From: Dermatophagoides farinae
Lineage: Eukaryota; Arthropoda; Arachnida; Sarcoptiformes; Pyroglyphidae
Assembly (NCBI RefSeq): GCF_024713945.1
Contig: NC_134677.1
Span: forward strand, 2,297,001 to 2,361,000
Direction of reading: 5' to 3'
Length of the DNA: 64,000 bases
The position numbers were made by a program, and so were the translations under genes. Of this stretch, positions 1 through 13,900 are shown one piece after another. The first letter of the stretch is position 1. The number at the start of each line of letters is the position of its first letter. Under the pieces are notes generated by a model. The model was given only the letters and a program-made list of their open reading frames with translations, made no database searches and had not been told where the DNA came from.

Positions 1-3000
1 GACACTATCATCATCATGTCGGAACTGGTATTATACACACGAAGAAAAAAAACGACAAACAAATTCATCTCTACAAATAGACAAACATGATGTATAGTAG
101 ACAGAGTTTAAGATACAAAAAAAACCGACCATCTAACGAATCAACCGTTAGAATGATGTGCCAAAATGCAATATTCATGTGTCTGTCTCTGTGTACAATG
201 AGCCAAGAACAATGTGTGTGTGTTTTCAGTTATTTTTTTTCCCATTTGATGGTGTGGTCGATGGCGGACGTCGTTACCATGTGTGTGTGTAGAATGGTTG
301 CCAACTTTTTTTCTCTTTGTTCTCGATGATGGTGCCCATTTTATTTTTTTTTTCACGTCCATTTTCTATCTTTAGATTTTGTATGTGTGTGTGTGTGTGT
401 TCAACAAATAATGATGATGATTATTATGGTAGCCGACCTGAATATCATCTCCCAAACAACCTAATGATTTGTTTCGGTCAATTTTCTTCGTCAATGTTTT
501 TCTCCCTTTAATTTCAATTCTTGTATGATTACTTTGGTTGGTCGATCATTTCGGTCGCTCTCCTGTCACAATGAAACTTTCATTTTGAACAATTTGACGT
601 TGTGTCATAATATATTTCTTTTTTTTCCTGTTGTCTATCTATAAATGTGCCATTGGTTGTTTGTTCACACACATTTTTATTTTCGTCCAGGCTATATAGA
701 GATCGTTTTTTTTCTGGATCAAATCGAAGCATCGATTGAAGACCAAACACCAACACCAATACACCAACAACAAGAGAGAAAAAAAAACAGGCTTGCACAC
801 ATATATATCTTTATTTTGGAACAACCGAACAACCCATGAAAAAGAAAAACTGTCCATGATGATGATCTATATAACTGGACCAAAATACTTACTCTTCTCT
901 AAATAAAAAAAAAAATATATGAATAGAAGAAAAAGAGACTGTCCGTTCGATCATAGGCACACACACACACACACATACAAAAGCATTTTTGGCTCAATTT
1001 CGTTTATTCGGACGCCATTCGGTGATACTTTGTTCATTGGATCTCAAATATTCTCAATCTTTTTGTTCAACCATTCAATTCACAATTCAACTCAATTTAA
1101 CAAAAAAAACTATCTATATCTGCGACTGTCCTTTCCGTATTTCCATTTCCTTTTTTTTTCTTCTCTCACTTTACCATTCACACACACACACACACACAAT
1201 TCATACAAATGCATATTGGAACTGAATGCCAATTTTTTTTTTATTTTTCTTCTTTTTCCAATAGTTCATGCTACTCTATCTATCTTTGATATTATTTTCT
1301 AACCAACTCTACAACTTTTCATAGTATGTGTGTGTGTGTGTGTTTGAGTTTGGGCGCTGCATTGAGGTCAGCCAATTTTCTGTTTGTTTGTTTGTGTGTA
1401 TGTGTCTGAGTACTTGTATCCAATGGCAATGGCGAAAAAAAACTGCCCATTTATCGGAACAAATCACGCCCTCAATGACCGACCAATAAACTATACACAT
1501 TTATACAACAGCTACAATATATATGAAAAAAATGACCAGTTGTTGTTGTTGGCCATCCTTTTATTTCATTTTTGTTCCACTATATATGTATACATTAAGA
1601 GAAAAAACTAAATTTTGAAAAAAACAATGACCTGGATGAACGATTGATAAAGAAAAAGAGAGGACATGGGACGCCTTAGAATGTAATATTAGTATATTGT
1701 ATATATGTTCACATGGATATGACCTGTGACAGGTTTGTTGTTAGTCTGGTTTCCTCTTTGTTTTTTTTTCTTTCCTTTTTTTCGTTCATTTACCACCACC
1801 ACCACCATCATTATTCACATGACATAGGTAATAAACAAAATTTTTAATCATTGGAAAAAAAGGGCAAGTTAATTAGCTGCTTCTGGACGAATAGAATAAA
1901 ATAATGACGACGATGATAATAACTAGAAACTTTACATTAATCGAATAAAAAAAAACATTTAGACTAACAACAATTTGTGTATTTGACAGGTAGGAAAAAA
2001 TAGAAAACAAAAACCCAAACGAACAAACTAAATATGATCGACACTTTAATATCCAATACAAACAAACATACAGGATCCTTGGAATATTTAGTGTGTGTGT
2101 GTGTGTTTGTGTGCAGATACACGAACAAGCCATAATAGTTGACATTAATAATAATAATAACAATTAACCTCCCGGCAACCGATCGAAAAATGGATAATGA
2201 ATGATGATGAAAATATGTCATCAATGTTCGTAGTATAACGCCACAATAATCTATCCATGATGGATGAAATGACAACCGATGATGATGATGATGATGATGA
2301 TAAAAAAAAATCCAAAAAAAATTTGAACCGAAATGGTCATTCAATCGTGTCAGTATATTGAACGAGAATAACAATGGAAATTTTATTTCCATACCCCCGG
2401 TTACCGAAAAAAAAACTTTCATAAACTATGGAATCAAAAATAAAAATAATAATTATATTTATTCAAATCAGAATTCAATTGAATTCATGGTGTTCGTGTA
2501 GAATAGGTGTCAAAATGACAAGCAATGAATACAACAAGGTATGATGGCCATATGATAAACCTGATATGGACAGTATACTGGAACCATGTTTTATATGGAT
2601 GAATGGATGGCTACAATGATCCAAAACAACAACAACAACAACACATGTCATACTTTCCAACCAAACAAAAAAAAAATCGGCCCACTTTTTCCGGCCAATT
2701 AGATGTATATATTTTTACTTTTCTCCCCAATACTATTTACTTGTATGTTAATATAATTTTTCCGTTGCAATGGCTAGATAGGAATCCAAAAAACAAAAAC
2801 AAAAAAAAATTGATAAACAAAAACTGTTTTTTTTTTGAAAGAATTGGACAGAAAATTATACAGTACCGTGTGATTCAATACAAATGCTTTTCAATGAGCA
2901 ATCCAATTGACAATGTGTGGACAACACATACACAATCATCATACAAAAATATTAAAACAACAATGGGAAAGTGGATAACTTTGAAATTTTTTTTATTATT

Positions 3001-4820
3001 ATTATCATTATTTTTATTGTTTAAAATACAAGAATTGTATGGATAATGAATGATAATGATGATGATGAATGATGATTTTTTTGTTTTTTTTGCGGATAAA
3101 TTTAAATGGACAATTATTTTGTTGTTCAAAATATCAAGAAGAAGAAGAAGAAGAAGGGGAAGAAGGATATTGAAGGAGAAACAGGGTGAACAATATATCA
3201 AATTATTTATTCAAATGATTACATAATCAAGAAGAACATTTTCATGTGTATTTGTGTAGAAGAAGCATGGAAGAAGAAATTAGAATCGTTAATGGTGATA
3301 GTGTTTTTTTTTTAAAATTTGTTTTTCAAAAAAAAAAATCCCGAATGTTGTTGTTTTCAATCCAAATCATCATTATCATTATTGAAATTCGGCAAATCAA
3401 TAATTTTTGTTTTTTGTTTTATTATAATTTTTGTTATTGTTGTGGTATGATACATAAAATGTATATATATATGGTGAAATAATTCGTTGGCAGCATACAG
3501 TATACAGGTGGTTTTTTTCAGTTCATCATCAATATATATCATATATAAAAAGAGAAAGTAAATATGTTTTTAAAGTAGTGAAAAAAAAATAAAAAGAATG
3601 AACAACGGTCACTAATACTTGTATGTGTGTTTTTTCATGATGGTGTTCAATTGATTGATATTACCGAATTCAAAAATGAAATATGATGATGATGATGCAA
3701 ATAAATCGTTTGGGATTTTTGTATTCTGTTGTTGTGAGGGGTGGGGAAAAAATTGAAAATTCACATATTGATAATTCTTTTTTTTCTTTGTTTTTCAATT
3801 TATATAATTTCTAATAATGATAATAATAATAAAAAAAAAGAAAATGGAAAGAGAAAAAAAGAAAGCATCAGGACTTTTAACAAATTTATCAAATTTCAGA
3901 AAAAAAAACAAAATTCGTGTATGTGTTTGTGATGGTGTATAATGTATAATTTTTATCATAAAAATCATGGACAAATATATCATTCTTAATAATTATCAAA
4001 ATGCGATGATTAATACGATGAAATCTATTGCGCTAATCGGTGTGTTTGTGTATTTGGAGGGTTTAAGAATTTCATAGGCAGGAAAAAAGTTTTAAAATAA
4101 AGAAAAAAAACAGAAAAAAATAGCAAAAACAAATATAACAAAATGAAAACCAATTGAAACATTGAATAATTATGATGATGATGATGTTTGTTTGTTGATT
4201 AGAAAAAAGAATCGTATTTTTGAAAGAAAGTATCATCGCCAATAACGATTTTAAATTTTTGTTTGTTTTTTTCGGTTATAGTATATCAAAAAAAATGTTT
4301 GATGAACACACAAATCAGGTTCTGTTGTTGATGATGATCAATAATCAGGTGAAAATAATTCCATTATATAAATGTGTTTGAATCTGTGTGGATATCATTT
4401 TGACTGTTTGATGAATAGAAGAGAATAACTGACGTGGATATCTCATTAAAACAAATGAATTTTCCTACATTGGTTTTTGTTTCCATTTTTTTTTGTTTTG
4501 TTTTGTTTTTCAATTAAGATCCATCAATTATATAGCATCGTGCTATAGAAAAATGGAAAAGGGGCAAAAGAAAATTTGACGATATATATTCGGTACATAT
4601 TATAACTTATATCACCAATATTGAATGATGTTTTTATCGAATAGAAATAATGATGATGATGATGATGATTAAGGTGTGATCATTGATAATAATAATGATG
4701 ACGATGATGATTATGATAATAATGATGGGATTGACCGGGTATCGAAGTTGCAAAGAAGCTCGTCATATCTAGTAAATGATATTGATATGACATTGACTGT
4801 TAAATCGATATTTTCAAACT
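1..4820 (-). other. 3' flank and probable 3' UTR of BCL11
   Basis: No gene recognised. The BCL11 stop is at 4821, so the 3' UTR runs leftward. On the coding strand, AATAAA reads at 3423-3418 and again at 3211-3206. Either could end the transcript (UTR of roughly 1.4-1.6 kb), but I cannot choose between them. The remainder is low-complexity GAT, TG, TTG and A/T sequence. All longer open frames here are His/Thr, Phe or Lys runs produced by these repeats. Confidence 0.5.
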
Positions 4821-7037
4821 CTATAGATCCGAATCTTTATCATTACTGGTGGCCGAACTTGCGCTGGAAAGTACATTGACACTAGCACCATTGCCGCCAT
4901 GAGATGTTTGATGATGTGATTGTAATTGTTGATGTTGTTGTTGCAATAATAATGCTAATTCAGCATTAGCTAATGGTGATGCTCCATGATGTCCAGAAAG
5001 ACCTGCAGCTGCAGCGGCGGCGGCTGCAGCAGCAGCATTACGATTATTCTGATTCACAACACATTTTCTCATATGTTTTTCCAAGGTACTCGGAACAGAG
5101 AATGGCATATCACAAAATCGACATTTATAAACATCTTTACCATGTCGGCCGTGCGTTTTCATGTGACGAGTTAATTTGGAACTTTGTGCACAAGCATAGG
5201 AACAAAGTTCACATTTATATGGCTTCTCGCCGGTATGTGATCGTCGATGTACGGTTAGATTTGAACAATTTTTGAATACCTTTCCACAATATTCACAAGT
5301 ATCATTGCGATATCGATGTTCTTTTCGTCGACCATCTGTTGTTGTTGTCGCAGAATTGACAGCACTGGATCGAAGACCATGATGGCCACTTATGCTTCGA
5401 TGTCCTGATTGATGATGATTACCGATTCTAGCCAATGGAGAACTATTGTTGGACAGTAAACTATTTCGCAGTGTTGTACCGTTTGTTCGATGTATTCCAT
5501 TACTATTTGTTGTACTATCACCACCACCATTACTATGATGATTCTGTGCCGTTGTTAATGGCGGTGGTAAACTTGTAGCACCAGCACTCTTACCAAAGGC
5601 ACTGGTAGCATCTGTCATTGATAATTTATTTGAAGTTGATCGAAGAAATTCGACAGCAGCATCAGGATTCATACCAGTAGTAGCTGATGTAGTGAAATTC
5701 GTAAATGGATTAGGACCCATTGATGGGGGCCATAAATTTGAATAAAGTGGATTGTTAGCCATCGCGGCCATTGCTGTTGTTTGTTGGTCATGATTAATGA
5801 AATCAAGCTTAAATTTTTTCGAATCAAACGTTGTCGGATCAAAGGCACTGTTTAGGAAATTGCCAGCTAACAGATTCAGATTAGCGGCATTAGGATTTTG
5901 TAAACCGCTCATTAAATCATTGAAATTGGCTCCAAGTAAGCTGCTGTTATTATTGTTGTTCGGTGGGATCGAAGATCCGGTATTGGCATTAGTATTATTG
6001 TTGTTATTTGATGATCGTGTAGATGTTGGTGTTGATCCTTGCGGTGATTGCTGTTTGTTATTTAATAGATTATTCAGTACCATGATACCGTTGTTGGCAA
6101 ATAGATTTTCCATATTGGCTCTTTCAGTTTTTGAAGCATTGCTGAAATAATTATTGAAAACTTTACTACTTTCCTCCATGATTTGTTTATAAGCATCATT
6201 GTATTGGGGATTCGGAAATCCCATCTTTTCCATCATTTCACCCAATATATTTTGCATGTTCATATTCATTGCACTTGTCCCTTTGGCTAGTGGTATGTGA
6301 TTATTTGCCGATTTTGGCATCGATAACGGTCGTATATCACTACCGGAACGAGGAGAGAATGGTGGTGATAATGTTGAATGATGGAGTCCGGCTCCATCTA
6401 TTGCACTAGTTTTGATCGGTCCATTTTTACCCGAATCGCTTAATTTGGCCGATGATCGTGATGAAAGATCTTCGGCCATTAAATCTCCATTTATGGATTT
6501 ACTCCGTTTGACATCTTTTGCCATATGATCATCATTATCATCGATTTCATTCTCTTCATCTTCATCATCAATTTCTTCATGGCCTTCTTCCTCTTCATCA
6601 TCCACTTCATCGACACCAATTTCCATCTCTTCATTATCATCATCATCATCATCATCATCTTCACCATCGATTTCTTCCACTGAGACTGATTCATTATTAT
6701 TATTCGTTGTACCATGGTTAGATTGTGAATTATCATCATTATTTTGTAGTGATTCCATTGTCAAAGAATCTGATCCATTAGTAATTATCGCAGGTTTTTC
6801 ATCATCTATTACTGTCGATGAATCATCCTGATTTAATGAAATTTCATCGTTGATTGAATTATCCGTATTATCATTGTTGTTTTGTTGTAATTGATTAGCA
6901 AAGCCATTTTGTTTTTTAGCCTTATGAACACGTTTCAAATGTCTTCTTAGTTTCATCACTTTTTTGAATCCTAAACCACAGAATTCACATTTTAATGGTC
7001 TACGGGCATTCAAAGCGGTTGATTCTTTGTGTTGAAT
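4821..7037 (-). CDS. BCL11: BCL11 coding exon 4 (divergent finger, acidic tract, fingers 4-6, C-terminus)
   Basis: 2217-nt terminal coding exon, 738 residues plus TAG (4823-4821), with acceptor CACAATTTAG immediately 5'. It begins [20 protein letters not shown]: one C-x2-C-x12-H-x4-H finger sits where vertebrates have fingers 2 and 3. Then come a Glu/Asp tract and a helix-like block ([20 protein letters not shown] onward) in the place of a similar human segment. Next are KKFKLDF...LYSNLW...NPFTNF, matching human KRIKLEK...VYSQWL...DPFLSF, and finally fingers 4-6. Fingers 4 and 5 ([20 protein letters not shown], then [20 protein letters not shown]) are nearly identical to human. Finger 6 ends H-M-R-K-C instead of H-x4-H. 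The tail has 11 Ala with mixed GCN codons, [11 protein letters not shown] and a Ser-rich end. This array is the sequence-specific DNA reader of the family. Confidence 0.97.
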   Translation of the reverse strand: MQHKESTALNARRPLKCEFCGLGFKKVMKLRRHLKRVHKAKKQNGFANQLQQNNNDNTDNSINDEISLNQDDSSTVIDDEKPAIITNGSDSLTMESLQNNDDNSQSNHGTTNNNNESVSVEEIDGEDDDDDDDDNEEMEIGVDEVDDEEEEGHEEIDDEDEENEIDDNDDHMAKDVKRSKSINGDLMAEDLSSRSSAKLSDSGKNGPIKTSAIDGAGLHHSTLSPPFSPRSGSDIRPLSMPKSANNHIPLAKGTSAMNMNMQNILGEMMEKMGFPNPQYNDAYKQIMEESSKVFNNYFSNASKTERANMENLFANNGIMVLNNLLNNKQQSPQGSTPTSTRSSNNNNNTNANTGSSIPPNNNNNSSLLGANFNDLMSGLQNPNAANLNLLAGNFLNSAFDPTTFDSKKFKLDFINHDQQTTAMAAMANNPLYSNLWPPSMGPNPFTNFTTSATTGMNPDAAVEFLRSTSNKLSMTDATSAFGKSAGATSLPPPLTTAQNHHSNGGGDSTTNSNGIHRTNGTTLRNSLLSNNSSPLARIGNHHQSGHRSISGHHGLRSSAVNSATTTTDGRRKEHRYRNDTCEYCGKVFKNCSNLTVHRRSHTGEKPYKCELCSYACAQSSKLTRHMKTHGRHGKDVYKCRFCDMPFSVPSTLEKHMRKCVVNQNNRNAAAAAAAAAAAGLSGHHGASPLANAELALLLQQQHQQLQSHHQTSHGGNGASVNVLSSASSATSNDKDSDL

Positions 7038-10000
7038 CTAAATTGTGACAGAGATAATAAAATATATTTAATTTGAAATTTTTTTTGTTTACATTTACAT
7101 TTATCATTCATATATATGAGAATATGGCAAAGACAACTTATTTGACTTACCTTACTGTCATCAGTTATTGGTGATCGTTTGGTGAAAACTGTGTTATTTC
7201 CATCTTCTTCTTTGAAAATTCTACCATTAGACAATGGTATATTATCAGGTGATGTTAAACGACTTGTAGGATGCATATCGATAGATGATGATGTTGAATT
7301 TGGCCGAGAATGTTGATTATTAATGTTCATCAATGGTGATGATAGTTGCCTATTTGTATCCGTAATGTTGTTGTTGTTCAATGGCAGTGCCAATGGACTA
7401 AGTACTACCGGAGAATTGTTGTTATTATTTATCGTTGATTGTTGATAGTGATGTTTACGATTAGTTGTCAAAGACGATGAAGAGGTAGTATTCGTTAAAT
7501 TGTTGTTGTTTGATGGCAACGACGATGTTGTTATTGTTGATGGTGATGATGATACAACAGAAGCAGTATTCATCAGACTAGTAGAATTCGGTGTTGAAAT
7601 GGCCGTCGTTGGTGGTAATGACAATGATGGTGCCATCGTATTGGCCAATTGTCGCATTTGTCTTGAATATAAATCAAATGCTGCCGTTGCATTTGATGCA
7701 TCCAAAAAATGACTTGTAAAATTGGCTAGAGTCGAATTTAATGCTGCAGCTGCAACTGGATTCATAGTATTTGTCTGCTGCGGTTGTTTATTATTAATGT
7801 TATTATTGTTTCCTTCACCACGTTTATGATGATTCGTCGTTGGTGGCATCGTAACTTGTGTTGTTGTTTCTAAACCGGCATTTGGCCCACCAATCGAAAA
7901 CAGATCATTTAATAATGGATTCGGATGAGATGAAGGATGAGATGTTGCTAGATGACCTAATAGATCTGTTTGATGACTAGTAGTGGACATTTGAGTACGA
8001 TTTCCATTGTTCTGATGGTTATTCTGACTATTGCCACCTCTATTGCTTGTCATTGGATTGGCTGTTACGGCTGCCGTTATTGCCTGTAATAATGATGCCG
8101 TTGATGATGGAATATTAGTCGATTGGCTAGTTGATCGTAGTATAGCTTCTAATTGCGTTGATGTCAAATTGAAACCGGCCGATGTCATCAATGCAGCCAT
8201 CGATTGAAGATTAATATTGCTAACCGGTGATGTATTAGTAGTTTGACCATTCCATAGCTGTGTTGTTGTTGATATATTTCCATTAAGGCCTGATTTAATT
8301 GTTGGTAACAAATGTGTTGATGATGATGATGCTGATGATGATTGATGACCATTCATCATTATTTTTGGATTCGATACAAATTCATTTGAAACATCCATAG
8401 TAGCAGCAGCGGTAGCACTAGCTGCCGTACTAAATGAATCCATTTCATCAATTTCTTCATATATTTTTAATCCATGATCATTTTGAGCATGTTGCATCAA
8501 TAGCCAAGGTGATGTGAACACCTTTTTACAGGTGCTACATATTTGCGAAAGCGGTTCTAAAGAGGGAAACCAAAAAAAAAAAAAATGAAATTAATAATTT
8601 GAATTAAAAATTTTGTAAGGTAAAATAATAATAAAACAAAAATTTTAGAAAGAAAAATGAAAAAAAGGAAACAAATATAGCCATAGTGTTTCAAATCTAT
8701 CATAAAAAACGATGTAATGATTAATGATTTTAACCGAAAATGTTAAAAGTCATCTGATTCGGTATTCTCCACCACCCTCATCATCAACTAGACATCATTA
8801 CAATATTGGTAAAAATAAAAGTTAAAATTGTTTTCATTTCATTCTACTATATTCCTAATTTTGTCGAAACAGGACTGAGAGAGGCCAACTCCCAAAAGAG
8901 TTTCACACAATCCATCCATTTCGATCATTAGCAATGCGATCACAATCTTATAACGAATATTATTTCGGCCAACGATGTTTGGTTCGTTAGATAACGATAT
9001 GAATGTATAATAAATATGAATATATGAAAAAAAAAATTTTTGGTAATCCCATCATATTGGTGTGACATGGGCAAATCAACAACCAGGAACAACGAAACGA
9101 AAAAAAAAAAAAAAAATAAAAATTGATATTTGTGACACAAGCAATAACAAAACAAAAAAGTTCATGTGAACAACAGAATTTGAATATTTCATATATACAA
9201 TGACATCACCATCAATAACAATAATAACAACAACAAAAATCAATTAAAAGTCAAGTCAATATCGATCAAAGGTCAAACATCCAACCCGAGCGCGCACACA
9301 CACACACACACACACACATCATACATCAAACATTCGCATAACCCAATCGTCAATGAGACGTATATCAATTGATGCATATTTTTTTCATATATTACAAAGA
9401 TTTTTGCAAAAAAAAAAACATCTAATGATCTGGCATCTATACACCATCCAGGGGCAATGGGTATGGTAACAACAACAGCAACAACAAAAAAAAAAACCCG
9501 ACCGTCGTGTGTGATAACAACAAATAATACATCATATCATCATTTCATGTCGCGTGTTTTGTTGTTGTTGTTATGCTAAACGAAACAAAATGAAAAGAGA
9601 GAAAAAAAACAATAATCGGACCAGACGCGAATGAACCATGTTCAATAAATTTTTTATTTTTCTTTTTCTCATTTTATTCAACAAAATAAAAGGAAAAAAA
9701 ATGAATGAAAAATTCGATTCATCATCTTAGGAAATTGTTGGAAAAAAAACATCAGTGGTTATCGATTATCGAGTGAAGCTTAAAAGAAATGGTGTATATG
9801 GAAATATGCATGCGAAAAAAAAAAATAGCAAAGATAATTTACGTGTAACAACAACTGAACAAAATATTCCATTTTCTCTTTGTTGTTGTTGTTGTATTGA
9901 TGATGGTCCAGGAAAACATAGCCGCCAGTTATATCTGGGTATTATGTATTATTAGAAATGAGTTTTGACTTTCTAAGAGTTGCTGCTGCATTGAATTGAT

Positions 10001-10926
10001 ATGATCATCATCATAGAATATAATGCTTGTAAAATTCGAGTGACTGGACTGGATCAGTTTAATTTTGAATATTGGTAAATGCATAGTTGATGATGATGAT
10101 GATGATGATGAGACATCATTTGGAACATAGAAACATCAACTATTCATATAACGTAACAAATCATCATCCATCATTGTCACACACACACACACATATACAA
10201 TGTGTGGTGGTCGGCTGAATTGATTTTCTTTAAAATTTTTGCCTCTCTCTCTCTCTCTCTCTTTCTTTCACAAGTGAAACAGGAAGTAAAACTAAAATTT
10301 TTTTTAACAAATCAAATTTATACATACACACACATTTTTTTTCCTGATTATTGATGTGATCATCCATAAACACCCATCATATACCTTATATACCCATATT
10401 CTTTATATATAACATGTCATTTCAGACATGTCTAAAAAATGTCCGTTAGATTTCTATATATATAAAACAAAATCATCGTTTATTTTGGTGATCATCATCA
10501 TCATCATCATTTATTTGATTGATCCCCACGTACACCCGGTATTACAAACCAAAACGATCCAGGAGAAGCAATCGTATTATTATTATGACCGTCATCATAT
10601 AATAATAATAGTAGTTTAGTTTCAAATATAACAAAACAAAACGATTTTGAAAAATAACGAAATAAATAAAATTCTCAGAAAAGATGCTTAGTTAGTTTAC
10701 TGATTTGTATTTTTTTTCTTCTTTTAAACCCAAACTATTTTTTTGAAGTAGAGAAAACTTTTGAAGGTAACCATCCTTCTCTATATGGCTATAATCAATG
10801 CATAAAAATAATCATTTTGATGCAAAAAAAATATGGACCATAAAAGACAACGATGGATAATAAGGAGAAAAAAAAGAAATGGAAAAAGTTGAAAATCAAA
10901 AATTGCCTAAAAGGCATTTCAGAATG

Positions 10927-10957
<31 letters not shown>

Positions 10958-13900
10958 TGAAAAAAATTTAAATCATTCACATTTCATTTTGTAAACTAAG
11001 ATAAGATTTCTAGCTATAAGTTCCGGTGTTTTTTTCTGTTGTTGTCGTCATTGTTGGTTTTATATTTATATTTATGGTCAGTGGTTTTATCTTTCATACA
11101 CACTGTATGGGAGGGGAGGGGGTATAAAATCGATAGAGTAAATTTTAAAAATTTAAAAAAAATTTAAATCGACAAACAGGAAACATAACAGAATCGTTGT
11201 GGGGAAAATGTAAGTGAAAATAGTATAGAAATAAAAAGTAAACATAAATTTAGTTTAGCAAAATGGTACCTTTCTCCTTATGATCATAACGAAAGAAAGA
11301 TAATGGAAAATTCAGAATAAAATGACATATTGTCACGATTCTATTTACGGAATAAAAAAACGCAATGAAATGTTGCTGATGACGATGATGATGGAAAAAA
11401 ATAGACATAATGATCAAATATTTGACTAAACCTAAAGATTTTTTTTTTTTTTTTGGTAAAAAAATTTTCATTTTTTTTCGAGGAATAAAAAAAATCGTCA
11501 TTCGAATATGACAATCAGACACAACAAAAAATATTTAATTCCCTTGTACTGTATGTTTGTTTCAGAAAAAAATGAAATAAATGATTTTAATTTCAAATGT
11601 ATCAAATATCAGAAAGAGAAAGAGAGAGCAAAAAAAAAACAACTGCAAAACTACAACCAATCCAAATATTTTTTTTCCATTCAATCGAATACATTTGTCA
11701 TAATAAAAAAAAATTTTATAATAAACGGTTTTATTACACAAATACAATCATCATAATCATTGTTATCGAATTTGTCGATGGTATGACAATTGACAAAAAA
11801 AATCAATTGATAAAGTGTCGAGTGTGTATGTGTGTTTCCATCATCATTGTCGATCTATTTTCTATCATCACTATTCTCATCCACCCACACACACACACAC
11901 ACACAAACACTTGAACACGTACAACAACAACAAAAAAAAAGATACACGCGCTCGTACTGGACATTAAGTATGATAGATACGATAAAGAGGGAGAAAGAAA
12001 GAGAGAGAGAGAGAGAAGTCAATAAATAATGTATCCAAATAGCAATAATAACAACAACAACAACAAAAAAATCGGATTGTAAAGCTTTTCAGTCTGTATA
12101 TACTTATCGACCATGATGATAATAATAACTATTCACACAACCATATAGCCCAAATACAAACCAAATGGTAATAATCATCATGATGATGATGATACTTTGC
12201 GGTTCTTAGTTACGCAACCAAAATTATAACAACAACAACAACAACAACAAAAATTTTGGTTGAATGAATCACGAAAAGTAAAAAAAAGCGTGTATTTTTT
12301 CTCTATATTTCTTATACACATTTTCTTCACCACCACCATCAAAACTACTACTACTTGTCCATTATATTGAAATTTGTCGTTATAACTTTTTTTCTGAATT
12401 TATCATCATGGTGATGATGATGAAAAAAAGAGACTTGGTCCAGTGATCATCAATGAATGAATCAAAGAAAAAAAATGAATGAATGAATGGAACATCTTCA
12501 CAAGGGAAAAAACTAAAGAAAAGAGCATAACATTGACTTTTTCATTTTGTTTAACAATAACCCTGGCAAAATGAAAAACTCTTAAAATGATCAGGACAAA
12601 AGAAAAAGTTTGGCCAAACAAGAAGAAAAACTAACTTCTGGTAACAGACCAGATGGTCGAGGGAAAAGAAAAAAAAACCTAAAACTTTCTTCCCTAGTTT
12701 GGACAACGTTGATTTTTTCTTACATTTTCTTTGAAAATCTACACATAAACAGGATACAGGAACAGAAAAATATTGCATTATGTAAGTTCGAAGAGCAATG
12801 GCCTCTGACATTATGGATTAAATTATGATTGACCGTCGTCGTCATCGTTATCGATGTGGCATGGCCGTCATATAACACTGTCATATAACGTTGATCATTC
12901 AAGTTCTTATTATATAACGGTCGCTTGATGTCCGGAAAAATAACATAGTTCAGTACAGTGAAACAACAATGACGAAAACAACCAAAATGAAAACATCTTT
13001 TATTATGAATGATTATTATTATTATTATTACATAATATACATAAGACTTTGGTTCCCTCGTTATTATTTCATTTACCAGATTGCCGAATCGATTTTAGTA
13101 CTACTAATATTAGACATAGGAAACCAAAAAAAAGAAGAGAAAAGGAACAGGTCAAATGTTTTTTTTTTGAAATGAAATGAATAGAAATATAAACCATATG
13201 GAATACATCAAACTACTATAGTAGTGGACAATTTGAAATAACGGTTTTCAATGTGTTTTCCTTTTTTTTGAACATCATTATTCATTCAATTTCTCTACAC
13301 ACACGACATACAGCAGCAGAAGCAGCATTAATAGTATTTAGTGGACATTTGACCCGCTATTTTTTTTGTTTTGATTTTTCCAAAATTTAATTTTCAATCT
13401 AAATATATAATAAACGAAGCCAAAGAACCAACCAGAACACACTAGATTGTAACATAGAAAGAATAGAAGAAAAAATTGTGACCAAAAATAGATCTACCAA
13501 AAAAAAAAAAAATTATAACAAAAATCTAATGTCCATTGTATACATCAAATCGTGGTAGGGTGTCACGCCAGCAACCAAATACTCTATCATTGTTGATAGA
13601 AAGTAAGTACCAGGGGTCAATCAACAAAATGGACGAAAAAGCTAATTACAAATATCAGTGCAAACAAAAACATTTCATTAGTACCATATTTATAAATATG
13701 GTGCGTGTGTGTACCAAAATAATAAAAAAAAAATGCCACAATGAAGAACCAGGATCTCCAACGGTAATAATAATAGTGTAAAAGTGTAGTTGTATTAGTT
13801 GGCAGGACCAATCACACCAACAACAAAGAAAAAATCCATAATTAATATAAATCACCAATATATATGTACAGTGAACAAGGAAAGAACGAAACGAAAGAGA

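Noticed and set aside
892-905. Good donor AGA|GTAAGT on the minus strand near 892-905
   Set aside because: The only acceptor is six bases upstream, with no coding sequence around it. Treated as chance.
919-1302. 127-codon plus-strand frame with His-Thr runs
   Set aside because: CA repeats and T-rich DNA generate it. No conserved motif.
2280-2301. GAT/ATC triplet arrays (for example here, 4659 and 61330) as CRISPR-like or satellite arrays
   Set aside because: Simple trinucleotide slippage with no spacer structure. Eukaryotic context.
1964-2422. 152-codon minus-strand frame with a poly-His block
   Set aside because: The His run comes from the GAT/ATC triplet repeat, and the rest is T-rich Phe/Leu sequence. 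It probably lies in or beyond the BCL11 3' end.
7010-7150. Continuation of the finger-1 exon past Lys1015
   Set aside because: It follows an AAG|GTAAGT donor and is non-conserved, and a good acceptor at 7038 continues the protein.
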